From the NCBI GenBank assembly GCA_037178675.1, contig JAYMGJ010000573.1, positions 1-64,000 on the forward strand: a stretch of DNA of 64,000 nt, given 5' to 3'. This document shows, piece after piece, positions 22,621 to 32,839 of the stretch. This stretch comes from Scleroderma bovista. Its lineage: Eukaryota; Basidiomycota; Agaricomycetes; Boletales; Sclerodermataceae. The notes under the pieces are model-generated. The model had not been told where the DNA came from. It ran no database searches and saw only the letters and a list, made by a program, of their open reading frames with translations. Numbering within the stretch: the first letter of the stretch is position 1; each line of letters begins with the position of its first letter. The position numbers and the translations under genes were made by a program.

Positions 22621-23769
22621 CGCATTGAATGCACCTGTGCATGCACAAGAAATTGTCAGAATACCTGGAAAGGAGAACCCCCCTATGAACAACACAACTA
22701 TGAGAGAAATGGCTATGACCAGTCGAAATGAGTCGCATCAAGATGCACTTGGGCATCTACCTATTGAAGGCGAGCCACACAAGTGTGAGTGGCAGGCAAT
22801 AGAAAGCAACGTGATCACAGAGGGCACGGATGGGAGAATCAAGGTGGTCGGAAAGGTCGCAGACGTCGACAGAAGGGCCTTCCCTGGGAGAGGACTGGCA
22901 AAGAGGGTCAGCAGAATCGATAAGGGCAATGAGATGGCGAACAAATGTCAATCATAGCCCCAGCTAGTGCCACTGCCATGAAAGATGTCAGCGCAATAGA
23001 AACATCACTGGAAACATACCCAATGCACATGGAGTGCTGCCTGAGGGGAGTGGACATGGTGTGCAAGCGGTGGAATCACAAACTCAAAGGACAGCACGAG
23101 CACATTGAGCAGAGCCATAGAGCATGCGGACAGCTCAAGCAAGCTTGCAGGGGCTAGCAGATGAGAGTCCGAGAGCTATAAGGACGCTATGGGCAAGCAT
23201 GCAGGTGCTAACGAGACAGGAATAATGGTGCAGATACCCGTAGGCTAGGGATGTCCAGGGCGAGTGGGAGAAACTCGTATCCGCAACAGTAAAACAACAC
23301 CACACGTGTGCGGGAGCACGAAAATGCAAGTGGGTGAGGTCGAAGGTGCTAGGAGTCTAGCGGATGCATCGAATGGTGATGCGGATGAGTCGAGAGATCA
23401 GGCGAAAGCATCGACGGCATTGAACACCAGCGAGACAGTTGCTGGAGACAACAACGGTGGTGCAGGTGTGATATTGGATGCTGGGCATATGAGATGTGGC
23501 GTAGTTGGGCTGGATAGCCTTAAAAACTAAACAGACGTGCCAAGTTGGCACAGAGGCATGGACGCATAGAGCTGCAAACACACAAGAAACCGTCAAGATA
23601 AGCACACCGGACCACAACCGCTGAACTTGTCAACTGGAAGCCCAACCTGCATAGAAATGGCATAGTGGTGCTGGAGAACCACTTGGATGCATCGGGCATG
23701 CGCACATTGTGACACATAACGATGCAAACAACTGGAGAATACCTGATCGGGCAGTGATGTAGCGGCAAT
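22621..23769. other. Open frames without recognisable function
   Basis: Plus-strand frames at 22625-22957, 22945-23157 and 23264-23530 lie in a row but in different phases and without clear splice sites joining them. Their composition is polar and unremarkable. They could be remains of one gene. The 3' part of the minus-strand gene starting at 24376 may reach into this area. Confidence 0.3.
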
Positions 23770-23770
23770 G

Positions 23771-24376
23771 TCAGCAGAGTGGCTTTGCTGAGGGATACCT
23801 GGGCTGTGAGCGGCCTTGACATCGGCTGACAGGTCCAAGAACTGTGGCAAACGTAAACACAGTGACAAGGAGAGGAATGGAATGGATACCAACGATTTGT
23901 TCCTCTGCAAGGATGCTTTGGTGGAGGGCCTTGTTGACGTTCTGCATGTAGACAAGGAGTGTGCGGATACTGCGTGAGGAGAGGCCCCTGTAGGTCGAGA
24001 CCCGTTCAAGGGCCAGCGGGGGTATCTGGACGAGCCTGAGCTGCTCGTGCAGGTAGAGGACGTAATGCTCAAGGCATTCCAGATAGTGGCATTTCTTTTC
24101 GTGGGATGAGATGGAGTCGCTGAGTGCGAACACGGTGTGGATCAGTATCGCAGCAAAGTGGTCGAGGACATACGGGTCGGTTGGGACAAAACCGATTTCC
24201 TTGGAGACAGCACGCTGGCAAGCCTTGCACTGTGTCTCTGTCCTGTTCGCGGTGGTTTCTCGCGATGCCCTCCTGGGAATGGGCGGAGGGGGGGAGTGGG
24301 CCGGGGGGGCAATGGCGCCGAGGAGTTCTGAGGGGGTTGGGACGGGTATCTGTGGGTGGTATGCGTAGGGGAGCAT
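23771..24376 (-). CDS. Conserved-looking fungal protein with CxxC and helical region
   Basis: The ATG at 24376 opens a long first exon of about 155 residues. A proline-rich N-terminus leads into CKACQRAVSKEIGFVPTDP and then a strongly helical part with HEKKCHYLECLEHYVLYLHE and SRSIRTLLVYMQNVNKALH. An intron of about 50 bases ending GCCACAG near 23845 probably joins EEQI to FLDLSADVKAAHSP, after which another donor follows. The 3' end is unresolved. The style is that of fungal nuclear or regulatory proteins, but no domain is assigned. It is divergently paired with the gene starting at 24548. Confidence 0.5.
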   Translation of the reverse strand: MLPYAYHPQIPVPTPSELLGAIAPPAHSPPPPIPRRASRETTANRTETQCKACQRAVSKEIGFVPTDPYVLDHFAAILIHTVFALSDSISSHEKKCHYLECLEHYVLYLHEQLRLVQIPPLALERVSTYRGLSSRSIRTLLVYMQNVNKALHQSILAEEQIVGIHSIPLLVTVFTFATVLGPVSRCQGRSQPRYPSAKPLC

Positions 24377-24547
24377 TGGGATGACGAGGAGATGGGGATG
24401 GGGAGGGTGCTTAAATAAAAAAGCCAGGATCTGTGAGACCCGAGTCCGAGGACAAAGAAGTACTTGCTCCGACTCGGAGATCCTTTCCTTTTCGGGTCAG
24501 CCCCTACCCTCTATTAAATTTATCTGCTCTCCCCCATTGCTCTCGTC
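24377..24547. promoter_or_regulatory. Probable divergent promoter
   Basis: This is 171 bases between two genes read outward (minus from 24376, plus from 24548). It contains an A-rich run (TTAAATAAAAAAG near 24411) and a TATTAAATTTATC segment (near 24512) that could act as AT-rich start elements. The call is positional. Confidence 0.4.
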
Positions 24548-25399
24548 ATGCCCGGTCAGCTCTACTTCCCCGTCAGCGTCGCGTTCCCCTTGTCTGCCTC
24601 TGCGTCCATCTCATCCGCCTCGTCCCCAAGCGGCTCCCCCCCTGTCACTCATTCGATGTACCACACCTATCCCCCGCCAGATATCGCGTTGCACGCACCC
24701 TTTGGCACCAAGAGGCACTCCTCCAGACACTTGACCATCAGTTTTCCCGAGTCCGGAATAGAAATCCTGCTCGCTGCACCGCTGGACGACCGTCCTGACT
24801 CCAGAATTACCATTCCACATCCCTACGCCCGCCTTCATGCCAAGAAAGACAGCTCGAAGCATTGCAAGATCTGGAATCATGTGCTCGAAAAGCAGCTGTT
24901 CTCTCCCCAGGAATTGTCCGTCTTATCTCGCTTGCCATCCTTTTCGTGTGTGCGACATTGAGTGTATTACATATCTCTAGATCGACCATGGGTGCACCCC
25001 ATAGACGTACCATATACATTGCATCCCTCGAAGTGCATATCGATCGCCTTCACAATCATCTGCTCAGATTTGGGCTGTATCCAGTCCCGTTTAGTTGCCT
25101 TGAACCTTACTGCAGCCTGAACTCAAAAACAGCCAAGGTACATCAATTATGTAGCATGTTCATCACGATCTTCCCCCTTGAACTCGTCATCCAGAGCATG
25201 GTCTCGGGCCTCCAACGCGATGCAACACAGTCCAAATTGAAGCTGCTGGAGCTTGATCGCTTGGTGTGTGGCTTGTCCCTGACCGCATGCCTGGTGCTCA
25301 CTCGGCTTTCTAGAATGCAGACCTGCGCAAGCTCCTGGGCAGACACAGCCCAGATGATGCATACCACTCCTCGTCTGCCCTCTCACTCGAGGCAGATGT
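24548..25399 (+). CDS. Unknown helical protein, four exons
   Basis: The ATG at 24548 begins an exon with a Ser/Pro-rich N-terminus and then TISFPESGIEILLAAPLD. The protein continues after an intron ending CTCTAG at 24980 with TIYIASLEVHIDRLHNHLL and GLYPVPFSCLEPYCSLNSKT. A second intron (from GTACATC at about 25138 to CATCCAG) leads to SMVSGLQRDATQSKLKLLEL. A third ends at TTTCTAG (about 25308) before NADLRKLLGRHSPDDAYH and a stop near 25397. The second half is likely coiled coil (leucine heptads). The first donor is ambiguous. No domain is recognised. The divergent partner starts 171 bases away. Confidence 0.55.
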
Positions 25400-25738
25400 T
25401 TGAAGACACGCGGTGGACCTGTCTGGGATGGGCATGGGCACACACACTTACGTCAACCACCTCGCAAATTATCCGTGGTCTACCGCGAAAAAAGACCCTG
25501 GGACATGAGGGAAAGGGGTCGCTTTGTGCACTGTTGTTCTTCTGTGTTTGGCATGTATGTTACGCACACACGTCGCTCGATTCATGGGAAATAGCAACCT
25601 TGCAGTTAGCCTAAACCCGATAGGAGCCTCTTTGGTGTCGGCAAACGGCAAGAACTAAGGTTTATGCCGAGACCGCGGTGCGTGTTTCCCCCCGATAGGC
25701 CCATCAGCATTGAGCAGGGGCGTTAATGTACATCCCGC
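25400..25738. other. No gene recognised
   Basis: Only short frames on both strands, with no motif seen. Confidence 0.3.
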
Positions 25739-26401
25739 TTACCAGAACCCATCCTTGTCCACCTTCACCCGTAGGTCCTGCTTGGCCTTGCTCCTCTGCG
25801 GTCGACCCGCTCTCTGTGTGGCCTGCTTGCCATGATACTTTTTCTGCTGCCGTGCACACTTCGCCAGATCCGTGGCAACTCTTTCGCGCACACTCATGGC
25901 TGCCGTCATCTTGGCGAGGGTGTCGGGCGATGGCAACCACGACCAGGGTGGAGACCGAGACAACTGAGAAAACTGGCTCGACACGCGAGGCACTTGTTCC
26001 CTCCACTTCCACGGAAGCATCCTGAGGCTCTTTCCGATCACCTGGGGCTTCGTTCTCATTCTCGTACTCCTCGACCTCTTCATTATCAGATGGTGTGCCT
26101 TCTCTGGGCTCCTCAGCCCTAATGGCTTCCAGGAGTACATGCGCACGCTACCCCTAAGAACACAAAACGAAGAAAATGGAGAGGGACAGCAGGTAGAGGA
26201 TAAGAATAGCAGGCAAGGAGACGAAGAACGGCCAGATGAAAGGGAGAGATTGCTTGTGGAGGGGACGAGCACAGCAGATGAAGACTCCCCTGGAAAAATA
26301 GACATAGAGAAGGGGGGATCGGACAGACTAACAGAGGGTACCAGCATCAGTTGCGTCACTGGTTTGGGTGATGAGGACGCCGCCGTTTTTGAGGGGGGCA
26401 C
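25739..26401 (-). pseudogene. C-terminal fragment resembling a RIO-type kinase
   Basis: The last 60 codons on the minus strand read VRERVATDL, a basic QQKKYHGKQATQRAGRP segment and SKAKQDLRVKVDKDGFW before the stop. This resembles the basic tails of fungal RIO kinases, which act in 40S ribosome maturation. Upstream, an acidic stretch EYENENEAPGDRKE (about 26075) is in a different frame, and no kinase core is found. It appears to be a displaced 3' fragment. The family assignment is from memory and uncertain. Confidence 0.35.
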
Positions 26402-26559
26402 ATGTAGTAGGAGGGGCCAGGGGAGGAGCAGGCGAGCAGGTCAGGTGACACTGAGTCAGCAGCGGTAGGAGACGGACACGCATGTACAGGATAGACACTT
26501 TCTCACCACCACGGACATGATTCCCCTGCTTCACCAGTACCAGGGTCGTATATGTTGGG

Positions 26560-28506
26560 CCGCCGTAGGGAATAGCACGGGTGTACCCACAAGTGTGGAG
26601 GGGCTGACCCGCACCCACACCCGCGGTTAACTTGTACCCAACGAATATGGGTGCGTACCCGTACCAAGGGTGTCGTAGGTACATACCCATCATGGGTGTA
26701 CCATGGGTACCTGCACGGGTTACGCCGTGGGCACTGTTTTGCCAGCCGTTGTTGTTGTCGTGATGCGGTGGCATTGGCTATCTCCATCACTTCGCCATTG
26801 TCGCCGTGTCGTGCCAGCCGTTGTCGCTGTCAATGTTGCCATTGTCCCTCTGCCTCGCCAGCCGTGGTTGTCATCGTCGCCGTCGCCGTGGTTGCCGTGC
26901 CTCACCGGCCGTGGTTGTCGTCCCACTGTCTTGCCAGCCATGGTCGCCGCCAGCTGCGTCTGTGGGCATTGGCCATCTGCGTCATGGCATCGTCGTCGCC
27001 GTGTCCTGCCAGCCGCTGTTGCTGTCGTCGTCGTAACGCTGTGGCTTGGCCATCCACGTCGCGTCGTCTTCATCTGCATCGTGCTGGCATGGACACGTTG
27101 ATGCGCTGTCATCGTCGTCGCTGTCTGGCCAGCCGTCGCCATCGCCGCCGCCGTCCTCGTGACGCTGTGTGGTCATCCCACGTCATCATTGTCGTCATCG
27201 TAGTGACGCTGCGGTGCTGGGCATGCACTGTTGTGGTAATGTAAGGCGTGGATGGTGAGTCGTCCAGGTGGTCGTTGTGGTCATTGGGGAGTTGTTGAGC
27301 TATTGGTGGGTCGTCACAAATAAAACGAAAGAAAAGATAACTTACATTCAGGGGCACGATGACTCAATGCGCACTGTGCCAGTCCACAGACGTGTGCAGG
27401 CGGTTGCGATGGAAGGTGTGCATGCAGAGGACCTGTAAGAAGAGATAGCCGACAAAATGAATAAAATAAAATAAACATACATGTCAGACGAGAGATATGG
27501 CGTTGATAGATGCCATGGGGTCGTTCAACCCAGGCTCGACGCAGAAGCTTGAAGTTGAGATGGGTTGAAGAAGCTCCCACGGGTTACCCAACCCATGCAT
27601 TTTCACTAGTTCAAGGGCGCAGCTAGGAGCGCATCGTCGCAGTCGATGTCAGGGCGTGGGTCATCATGGAGAGGCTGGTGTATGCTTTGACTCTTCTTCT
27701 CTCGCTTCTTTTCTTCTTCTTGGTGTTGCAAGGACCCGGCATGGCTGAACAACCCGGCCCATGCGTCTGTACCAAAAAGGAAGGAGGAACTGCAGACAGT
27801 TCCTCCTTCCTTTTTTGGAGGAGCTCTGAGCGTCGTCTCAGGTAGACAAAAGCATGGTTAGTACATACGGGTGTACCTATGTGGGTCATAGGAGTATCAC
27901 TTGGTGCAGGTGCAGGTGCAGGTCAGAAATTGGACATCCACACCCATGCATTTATTTTTGCTAAGGGTTCATAATTTATTTAAACTGTAAAGTACAATCG
28001 AAATGGATGGCTACGCACTGCATGGTAGGACATGCCCATCCGGCACTCGATACGAGGTGGTGCCGGGGCGACTTCAGTGACGCGAAGTCAATGGAGTGCG
28101 ATCCAAGGCAACGCGAAGTCAGCCTCAGATCTGTGAGCAGCAGTGCTAGGGAAGAGCACGGGTCACCCGTGGGTATTAGGAGTGCAACCCGTACCCGTAC
28201 CCACGCAATAGGTCTGGGTTATAGCCCGGGTATGAATTCACGGGTCCGGGTCAGTAGACGGGTAGGTCATAAAATTACCGTGTGCCGGTTGCACGGTACA
28301 CCCCGGTGTAGATATATTTACCAATTACCTAAATGACGTGTACAATCTAAGGCATTGTGGTTGTCGTCTGGTAGGTCATGGCCATCGTGTTCTGCGCCAC
28401 GGCGTCATCGTCGCCGGCCCTGCCAGCCGTCGCCGTTGTTGCCGTCATTGTCGTCCCTCTGCCTCGCCAGCCGTCGTCGTCGTGACGCTGTGGCATTGGC
28501 GAGCCC
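26560..28506 (+). repeat. Dispersed low-complexity repeat, copy B (left flank of the KDZ/TET element)
   Basis: GGGTAC/GGGTGTACC-type phrases (26560-26720 and 27860-28320) alternate with CCGTCGTCGT-rich sequence (26700-27240 and 28380-28500). 28130-28500 is an inverted match to 395-720. The repeat stops abruptly at about 28506, where the 20-kb element begins, and resumes at about 48503. The stretch 27300-27860 between the low-complexity blocks may be a different insertion. Long frames here are compositional. Confidence 0.65.
27772..27818. repeat. 20-bp near-perfect hairpin
   Basis: CCAAAAAGGAAGGAGGAACT (27772-27791) pairs with 27798-27818, leaving a 6-base loop (GCAGAC) and one bulged T. It lies within the copy B repeat region. 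The role is unknown; a transcript hairpin or foldback remnant is possible. Confidence 0.7.
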
Positions 28507-28700
28507 ATGCACCTGTGTAGGCCGTGTTATACGGTCAGCGGACGATGACAATCGGCCGTGCTACACGGGCTGGCGGAAGTGAGGCTTATGACTAGAGCTT
28601 TGCCGTATCACAGGGGTCAGCCCCCGACAGCATTGTCACCAAGTGACAACGGTGGGCCCATGGCTCTGTTGTCATCACGGGGTAGGGTGAAAGTCTTAAG
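28507..28700 (+). repeat. Left terminal inverted repeat and subterminal repeats
   Basis: It starts ATGCACCTGTGTAGGCC. AATCGGCCGTGCTACACGGG follows at about 28550, and then spaced palindromic phrases such as TTGTCACCAAGTGACAAC next to GGTGGGCC. Equivalent phrases occur at the right end and in both ends of the 5.1-kb element at 56.8-61.8 kb. Such subterminal repeats are typical transposase-binding candidates. Confidence 0.75.
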
Positions 28701-28905
28701 CCGGACAAATGGGTGTCGTCATGAAAATACTCGGGCTGAGAGGAGTAGCATACCAATAGAATAAGTGAGCCAGTACGCAATGGAGGCAGTGTGGTGAAAT
28801 CTGACGGCAGCAATAACACCATAGTGAGCCGGTCAATCAGCATTGCGGCATGGTCAACAGTGCGGCAAAGTCAACACTCCGGCATGTTCAACGAGAGATG
28901 TGCCG

Positions 28906-29050
28906 ATGAGATGTTGTGCCACTGATATGCAGTGCCGCTGATATGCGGTGCTGCTGATATGTGGTGCCGCTGATATGTGGTGCCGCTGATATGTGGTGCC
29001 GCTGATATGTGGTGCCGCTGATATGTGGTGCCGACGATATGTGGTGCTGG
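28906..29050 (+). repeat. 16-bp tandem array (TGCCGCTGATATGTGG)
   Basis: About nine head-to-tail copies of a 16-bp unit, TGCCGCTGATATGTGG, with a few variants at the edges. The TGCCG core is shared with arrays at 33.1-35.3, 43.9-44.1 and 47.3-47.6 kb in the same element. Confidence 0.9.
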
Positions 29051-29199
29051 GTGTTATGTGTCGGCCGCATCTATTGCTGCATCAATTTAGTGCCGACGGT
29101 TCCTCGTGCCGGATCTTGGCCTAACGGTAGTTACTTAACACTATATGCACGGCGATACATCTATATAGAGGACATAGTATCTAGGGCCTAATGGGTATA

Positions 29200-30010
29200 C
29201 AGGGAGATCAACTTTGTGGCCCAACGCACTCAATGGGACACCTATCCACATGCCTTCCCAACTATATAGTTGTTCCCGCATTGAGGGCTTGTTTAATCCT
29301 CTGGGACACCCCATTCATGGCTTGTCACTTTAAAATGTACTTGCAAGGTTTGCCTGCATAGCTAGATAACACCTCTGCTAGGGCCTGCCCAATGCTATGG
29401 GATACCATGGCCATTGCCTGTCAGACTGAGCTGGGCGCACTGACTATAAATGACGCTGTCTCCAGGGCTTGCCCAGAGTTATGGGACACCACACCTGTGG
29501 CTAGCACCCCTTAAAGGTACAGTCTCTGCACAGCCCATTGGAATGCAAGGGACAATAGTTCCATGGCCCTTTGGTAAGAAAGGGACTCTGTTGTTACAGC
29601 CTGATCAGAGCCCGAAACACACTATTCCTCTGGCCTGCCAACAGAAATGGCAAACCATATTTAGGGCCTGATGCAAAGCACGGGACACTGGCACTGCAGC
29701 CCTCCTACTCACTCCTATTTGTTGGGCTCTATAATAGAATAGAGAACACTATATCCAGGGCCTCCTGCTCTTATAGATGATACGGCACCTGGGGCTGTTA
29801 TGTAATCATGGGACACCATCATATGGGGCTTGACACATTGTGTGACACCACTTTAGCGGCGTGCCTTGGGAACTGCAGGAGGCGGGGCCTACTCTGCTAC
29901 TTCTAGCCCCTTGGCCGCAATTCCATGGCTACCCTGCTGCTTTGGCCGCCATGCTGCTAACAGTCCTTCGGCAGCAGCGGCTATCCCTGGTTCTCTGGCC
30001 GCATTGCTGT
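29200..30010 (+). repeat. Left copy of the TGGGACACC module
   Basis: A degenerate repeat of phrases like GGGCYT...CTATGGGACACC recurs every 60-75 bases. 29285-29400 is clearly similar, in the same orientation, to 47740-47850. The module follows the 16-bp array here just as it does near the right end. No gene is supported in 29050-30360, although several short frames occur. Confidence 0.6.
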
Positions 30011-30364
30011 GGCATACCTTTCTTTTGCCGTGATACCGCGGCTGTACTTGTCATAGTGGAGGCCACCACTGCCGCCCGGCCATGATTGGTTACAGCCATC
30101 ACAGCCGCAAACTTGACGACCGGCATAAGGTATCAACTTGCGGCACCCATTGTATTGGAAGATGCGGACGACACCTCCACCCAGACATGTGCTATTCCCA
30201 TTCATGCCGATGTGTTCCCTGTGTGATTTCTGCCTCATTGTTAACCTGGCCGGGTGTTGCAGCCGCTTTGGCCGGCAACATTATATCACATGTGTCGCTT
30301 TGGCCGATATTTGATTAACCAATTATTGTTGTGATGAACATATATGTAGGTATTCATACAATGT

Positions 30365-31149
30365 TTACCTACCACCCAAAGACTCCTCCCATTTCTGCCG
30401 CAATGCATTTGGTGCACGGGTTAGCATCTCAATGTCCTCCATCCTTTTTGCACAATGCTGCATCACCTCCATATGATATTTGAGGGCATTGTCCGAGCTC
30501 CGCAACATATTGTCGCAGAAGTACCGTGCATTTGACAAGGCCTCGTCGGAGGTATACCCAACGGTGAGTAGAATGGTGACCTTTCTATCAGCAACCTTGG
30601 AAAAGCTTTAGTATCTAACACAACACGAATAAGGGAGCATACCAGGTCCGGCGGAAAGAATGCCTCTGCCTCCGATACCATGTCCCGCAGCGGCCGCGTG
30701 CTGTACCCTGCCATACATGGGCCGTGGCCATTTACCCACCACGAGTTTGCCACTTGAAGCGTACTTGGAACCTGGACTTCGGCGGCCTTCGCATGATAGA
30801 CGTTCAACTGTCGCATTGCCGCATACAGTCTTGCCGGCGGCAGATCTTCTAGTACGACCATTCTGTGCACCCTGCTCGCCATCATTGGCAATATCATCTT
30901 CGCACCCATAGCCTGGCATGCGGCAAGCACACGTTCTAAATTTGCCTGGGGGCTCATGAGTGTGTTAATCAAATGTAATCATTCTCCACTTACCACTTCC
31001 GTTTGTACGTTTGCATACCATTCAGCTGTGGCCAGCATCCCCTCGGGCTGTTGTTGAACCGCGTGCACCATCCGTCGAAAGCGGACTCCAACGTATTGCA
31101 ATACCATGGACAGTTCGCAGGTTTCGCGCAGTTCGGATGTGGTATTCAT
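30365..31149 (-). CDS. Unknown 229-residue transposon cargo protein
   Basis: Three exons (31149-30994, 30945-30643 and 30595-30365) join in frame through introns of 48 and 47 bases with consensus GTAAGT/GTATGC donors. They total 690 bases. The protein begins MNTTSELRETCELSMVLQYV and is mostly helical, with a central PPARLYAAMRQLNVYHAKA and a GHGPCMAGYSTRPLRDM segment. It ends in a long helix with HMEVMQHCAKRMEDIEML. There is no signal peptide, membrane segment or known domain. It starts 275 bases from the TET/JBP gene, read the other way, so the two may share a promoter and act together. The function is unknown. Confidence 0.75.
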
Positions 31150-31424
31150 GATTGATGGTGTGATGGCCGATTCGCCCTAAGCCTTATAACATTCAGGTAA
31201 TCAATGTTCTCACGGTCCACATGTCACCTGATGCATAATTACCACATTGTGCAACCGGGCATGTGTTGTTTCGCACCGGCCAATCGCCGATCAGCCTTGT
31301 TTAGTGGATCTAGCCGAGAATGGAATGTGTTGCATTGCCGTTTGCAAACAGATGTCCGCAGGATGCCGCACATCCCCCACTAAAATTTTTACTCCCCACA
31401 TTGTCAAAAGTCGTCCTGTTTCCA
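31150..31424. promoter_or_regulatory. Divergent promoter between the 229-residue gene and TET/JBP
   Basis: About 275 bases separate the two start codons. An upstream in-frame ATG for the TET/JBP gene at 31320 would shorten the gap to 170 bases. No strong TATA element was seen. TGCCG words are present but scattered. Confidence 0.35.
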
Positions 31425-32688
31425 ATGGCCGGTGCAAATGCCGTGCCATCCAACTATACTTTGTCTGACATCATGGCATCATATATGCGGCGCCGCTTCC
31501 TGAATGAAGCATTCCCAGACTTAAATTCCCCCACCCCGGAAACACTTCTGTCCCTGCCGGTGGACGCAACTGTAGCCATGAACCAAATTGTATCCACCAT
31601 CACACAGGCATACCATAATCGGAGTGAGCCAATTCTTTTATAGTTCTATTATCCCTTGCTTGATATCCGCTGAAGTTTCGTGCGGCATTGACTTGATTAG
31701 GTTGTCTGAAAGCCTCGGACCAATGCAATCCGGAACAAATGAGCAACAGGAGATTAGGGTCCTCTGTAGACATCCTTCCTCTTTGACTGGGACCCTTTCC
31801 CGGCCCACCATTATTCTGGGAGAAGGTGACACAATTGCATTGTGGTATCTTCCCGGAGCTCTAGCTCCCTGCATCCAAGTATGGTATCATTCCACTCTCA
31901 TTGTCCACTGTTGAGGCCTTTGTTTCTAGGAGCACATCGCGGCATCCATCGATTCACTTGCAGATCCACTGGAAGAGAGTATTACTAATCAATCATGGCG
32001 TACAACACACCAGTATTTCAAGGATGACGTGGATATTTTCGGGTGCTTGGAATTCTCTCCGGCACGGCACATGCTCGGCCATTCTGTGAGTACCTTCTTC
32101 TTTTGACAATGCACTTGTTTGATCTTCTGCTAGACCCCCAATGACATTCCGGGGGTGTCCAAGGCTTTGGCCGGTCCTACCGGCTATCAATGGAGCAAGG
32201 ATATATGTCTTCCGTCGGCCATACTTTCAGGTGTTCTTTCTATTATCCATCCGTCTCTATACGATGCCGGCCACCTTGCCATGCAACGCTTGAATGACTG
32301 GGCGACCGGCCATGATCCCGGAATGCTGGCGGCACTTGAAAATTGGTCCACTGTCTTCACCAATATCTCGCTAATTGTCAATCGAAGTACCCCCCTCCAC
32401 AGGGACCCACACTCTCGAGCAGATTGGTATGACATGCTAGTCAGTGTCGGTAATTATGATGATTGTGCACTGCACATTCCCAGTCTTGGGATTCAGGTAT
32501 TGTACAATCCCGGCACTGTCGTTGCATTTTCCGGCCGGCTCTTTCGGCACGGCGTCAACGAGGTTGACGGAGCGAGGTGCTGTTTGGCGTATTATATGAG
32601 GGATAATATTCACCATTGGTTGAGGGTGCCACGGCCTCTTGATTGGGTGACGCCAGATAATGTCCGCAATGCACTGGTGAAGCATTGA
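31425..32688 (+). CDS. TET/JBP-family 2-oxoglutarate/Fe(II) DNA-base dioxygenase
   Basis: TET/JBP enzymes oxidise the methyl group of thymine or 5-methylcytosine in DNA, using Fe(II) and 2-oxoglutarate. Exons 31425-31623, 31676-31878, 31930-32085 and 32134-32688 join in frame (1113 bases, 370 residues); introns are 47-52 bases. The double-stranded beta-helix core shows the metal-binding HxD in TPLHRDPHSRADWYDMLVSV (about residue 280), then VLYNPGTVVAFSG, then the distal His and the 2-oxoglutarate-binding Arg in RHGVNEVDGARCCLAYYMRD. The N-terminal part includes ILGEGDTIALWYLPG. The start could instead be 31320, adding 35 residues. No lesion is seen. Its position in a KDZ element agrees with the known KDZ-TET/JBP association in basidiomycetes. 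Its base preference cannot be read from the sequence. Confidence 0.9.
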
Positions 32689-32839
32689 ATAATTAGCTTC
32701 CTGATATGATTGTTTGTTGTACTAAAATGTAATTCTGATGGTATGTAGTCCAAATTTGTTGGAAGTAGTTTGTAGTAGATACTATCCGAACGTGTGTTGT
32801 GCCGATGGGATGTAGTGCCGCTCGGCGAGCCCAAAGTCG

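Noticed and set aside
24111..24384. Three plus-strand frames of 64-86 codons
   Set aside because: They are antisense to the first exon of the minus-strand gene starting at 24376, which has a better start and composition.
26650..27260. Long overlapping frames on both strands (up to 197 codons)
   Set aside because: They lie in GTCGTC/CCGTTG-rich sequence. Codon content is explained by the trinucleotide bias, all frames stay open together, and no domain is visible.
28906..29050. CRISPR-like array
   Set aside because: The units are contiguous 16-bp tandem repeats without spacers, in a eukaryotic genome with spliced genes.
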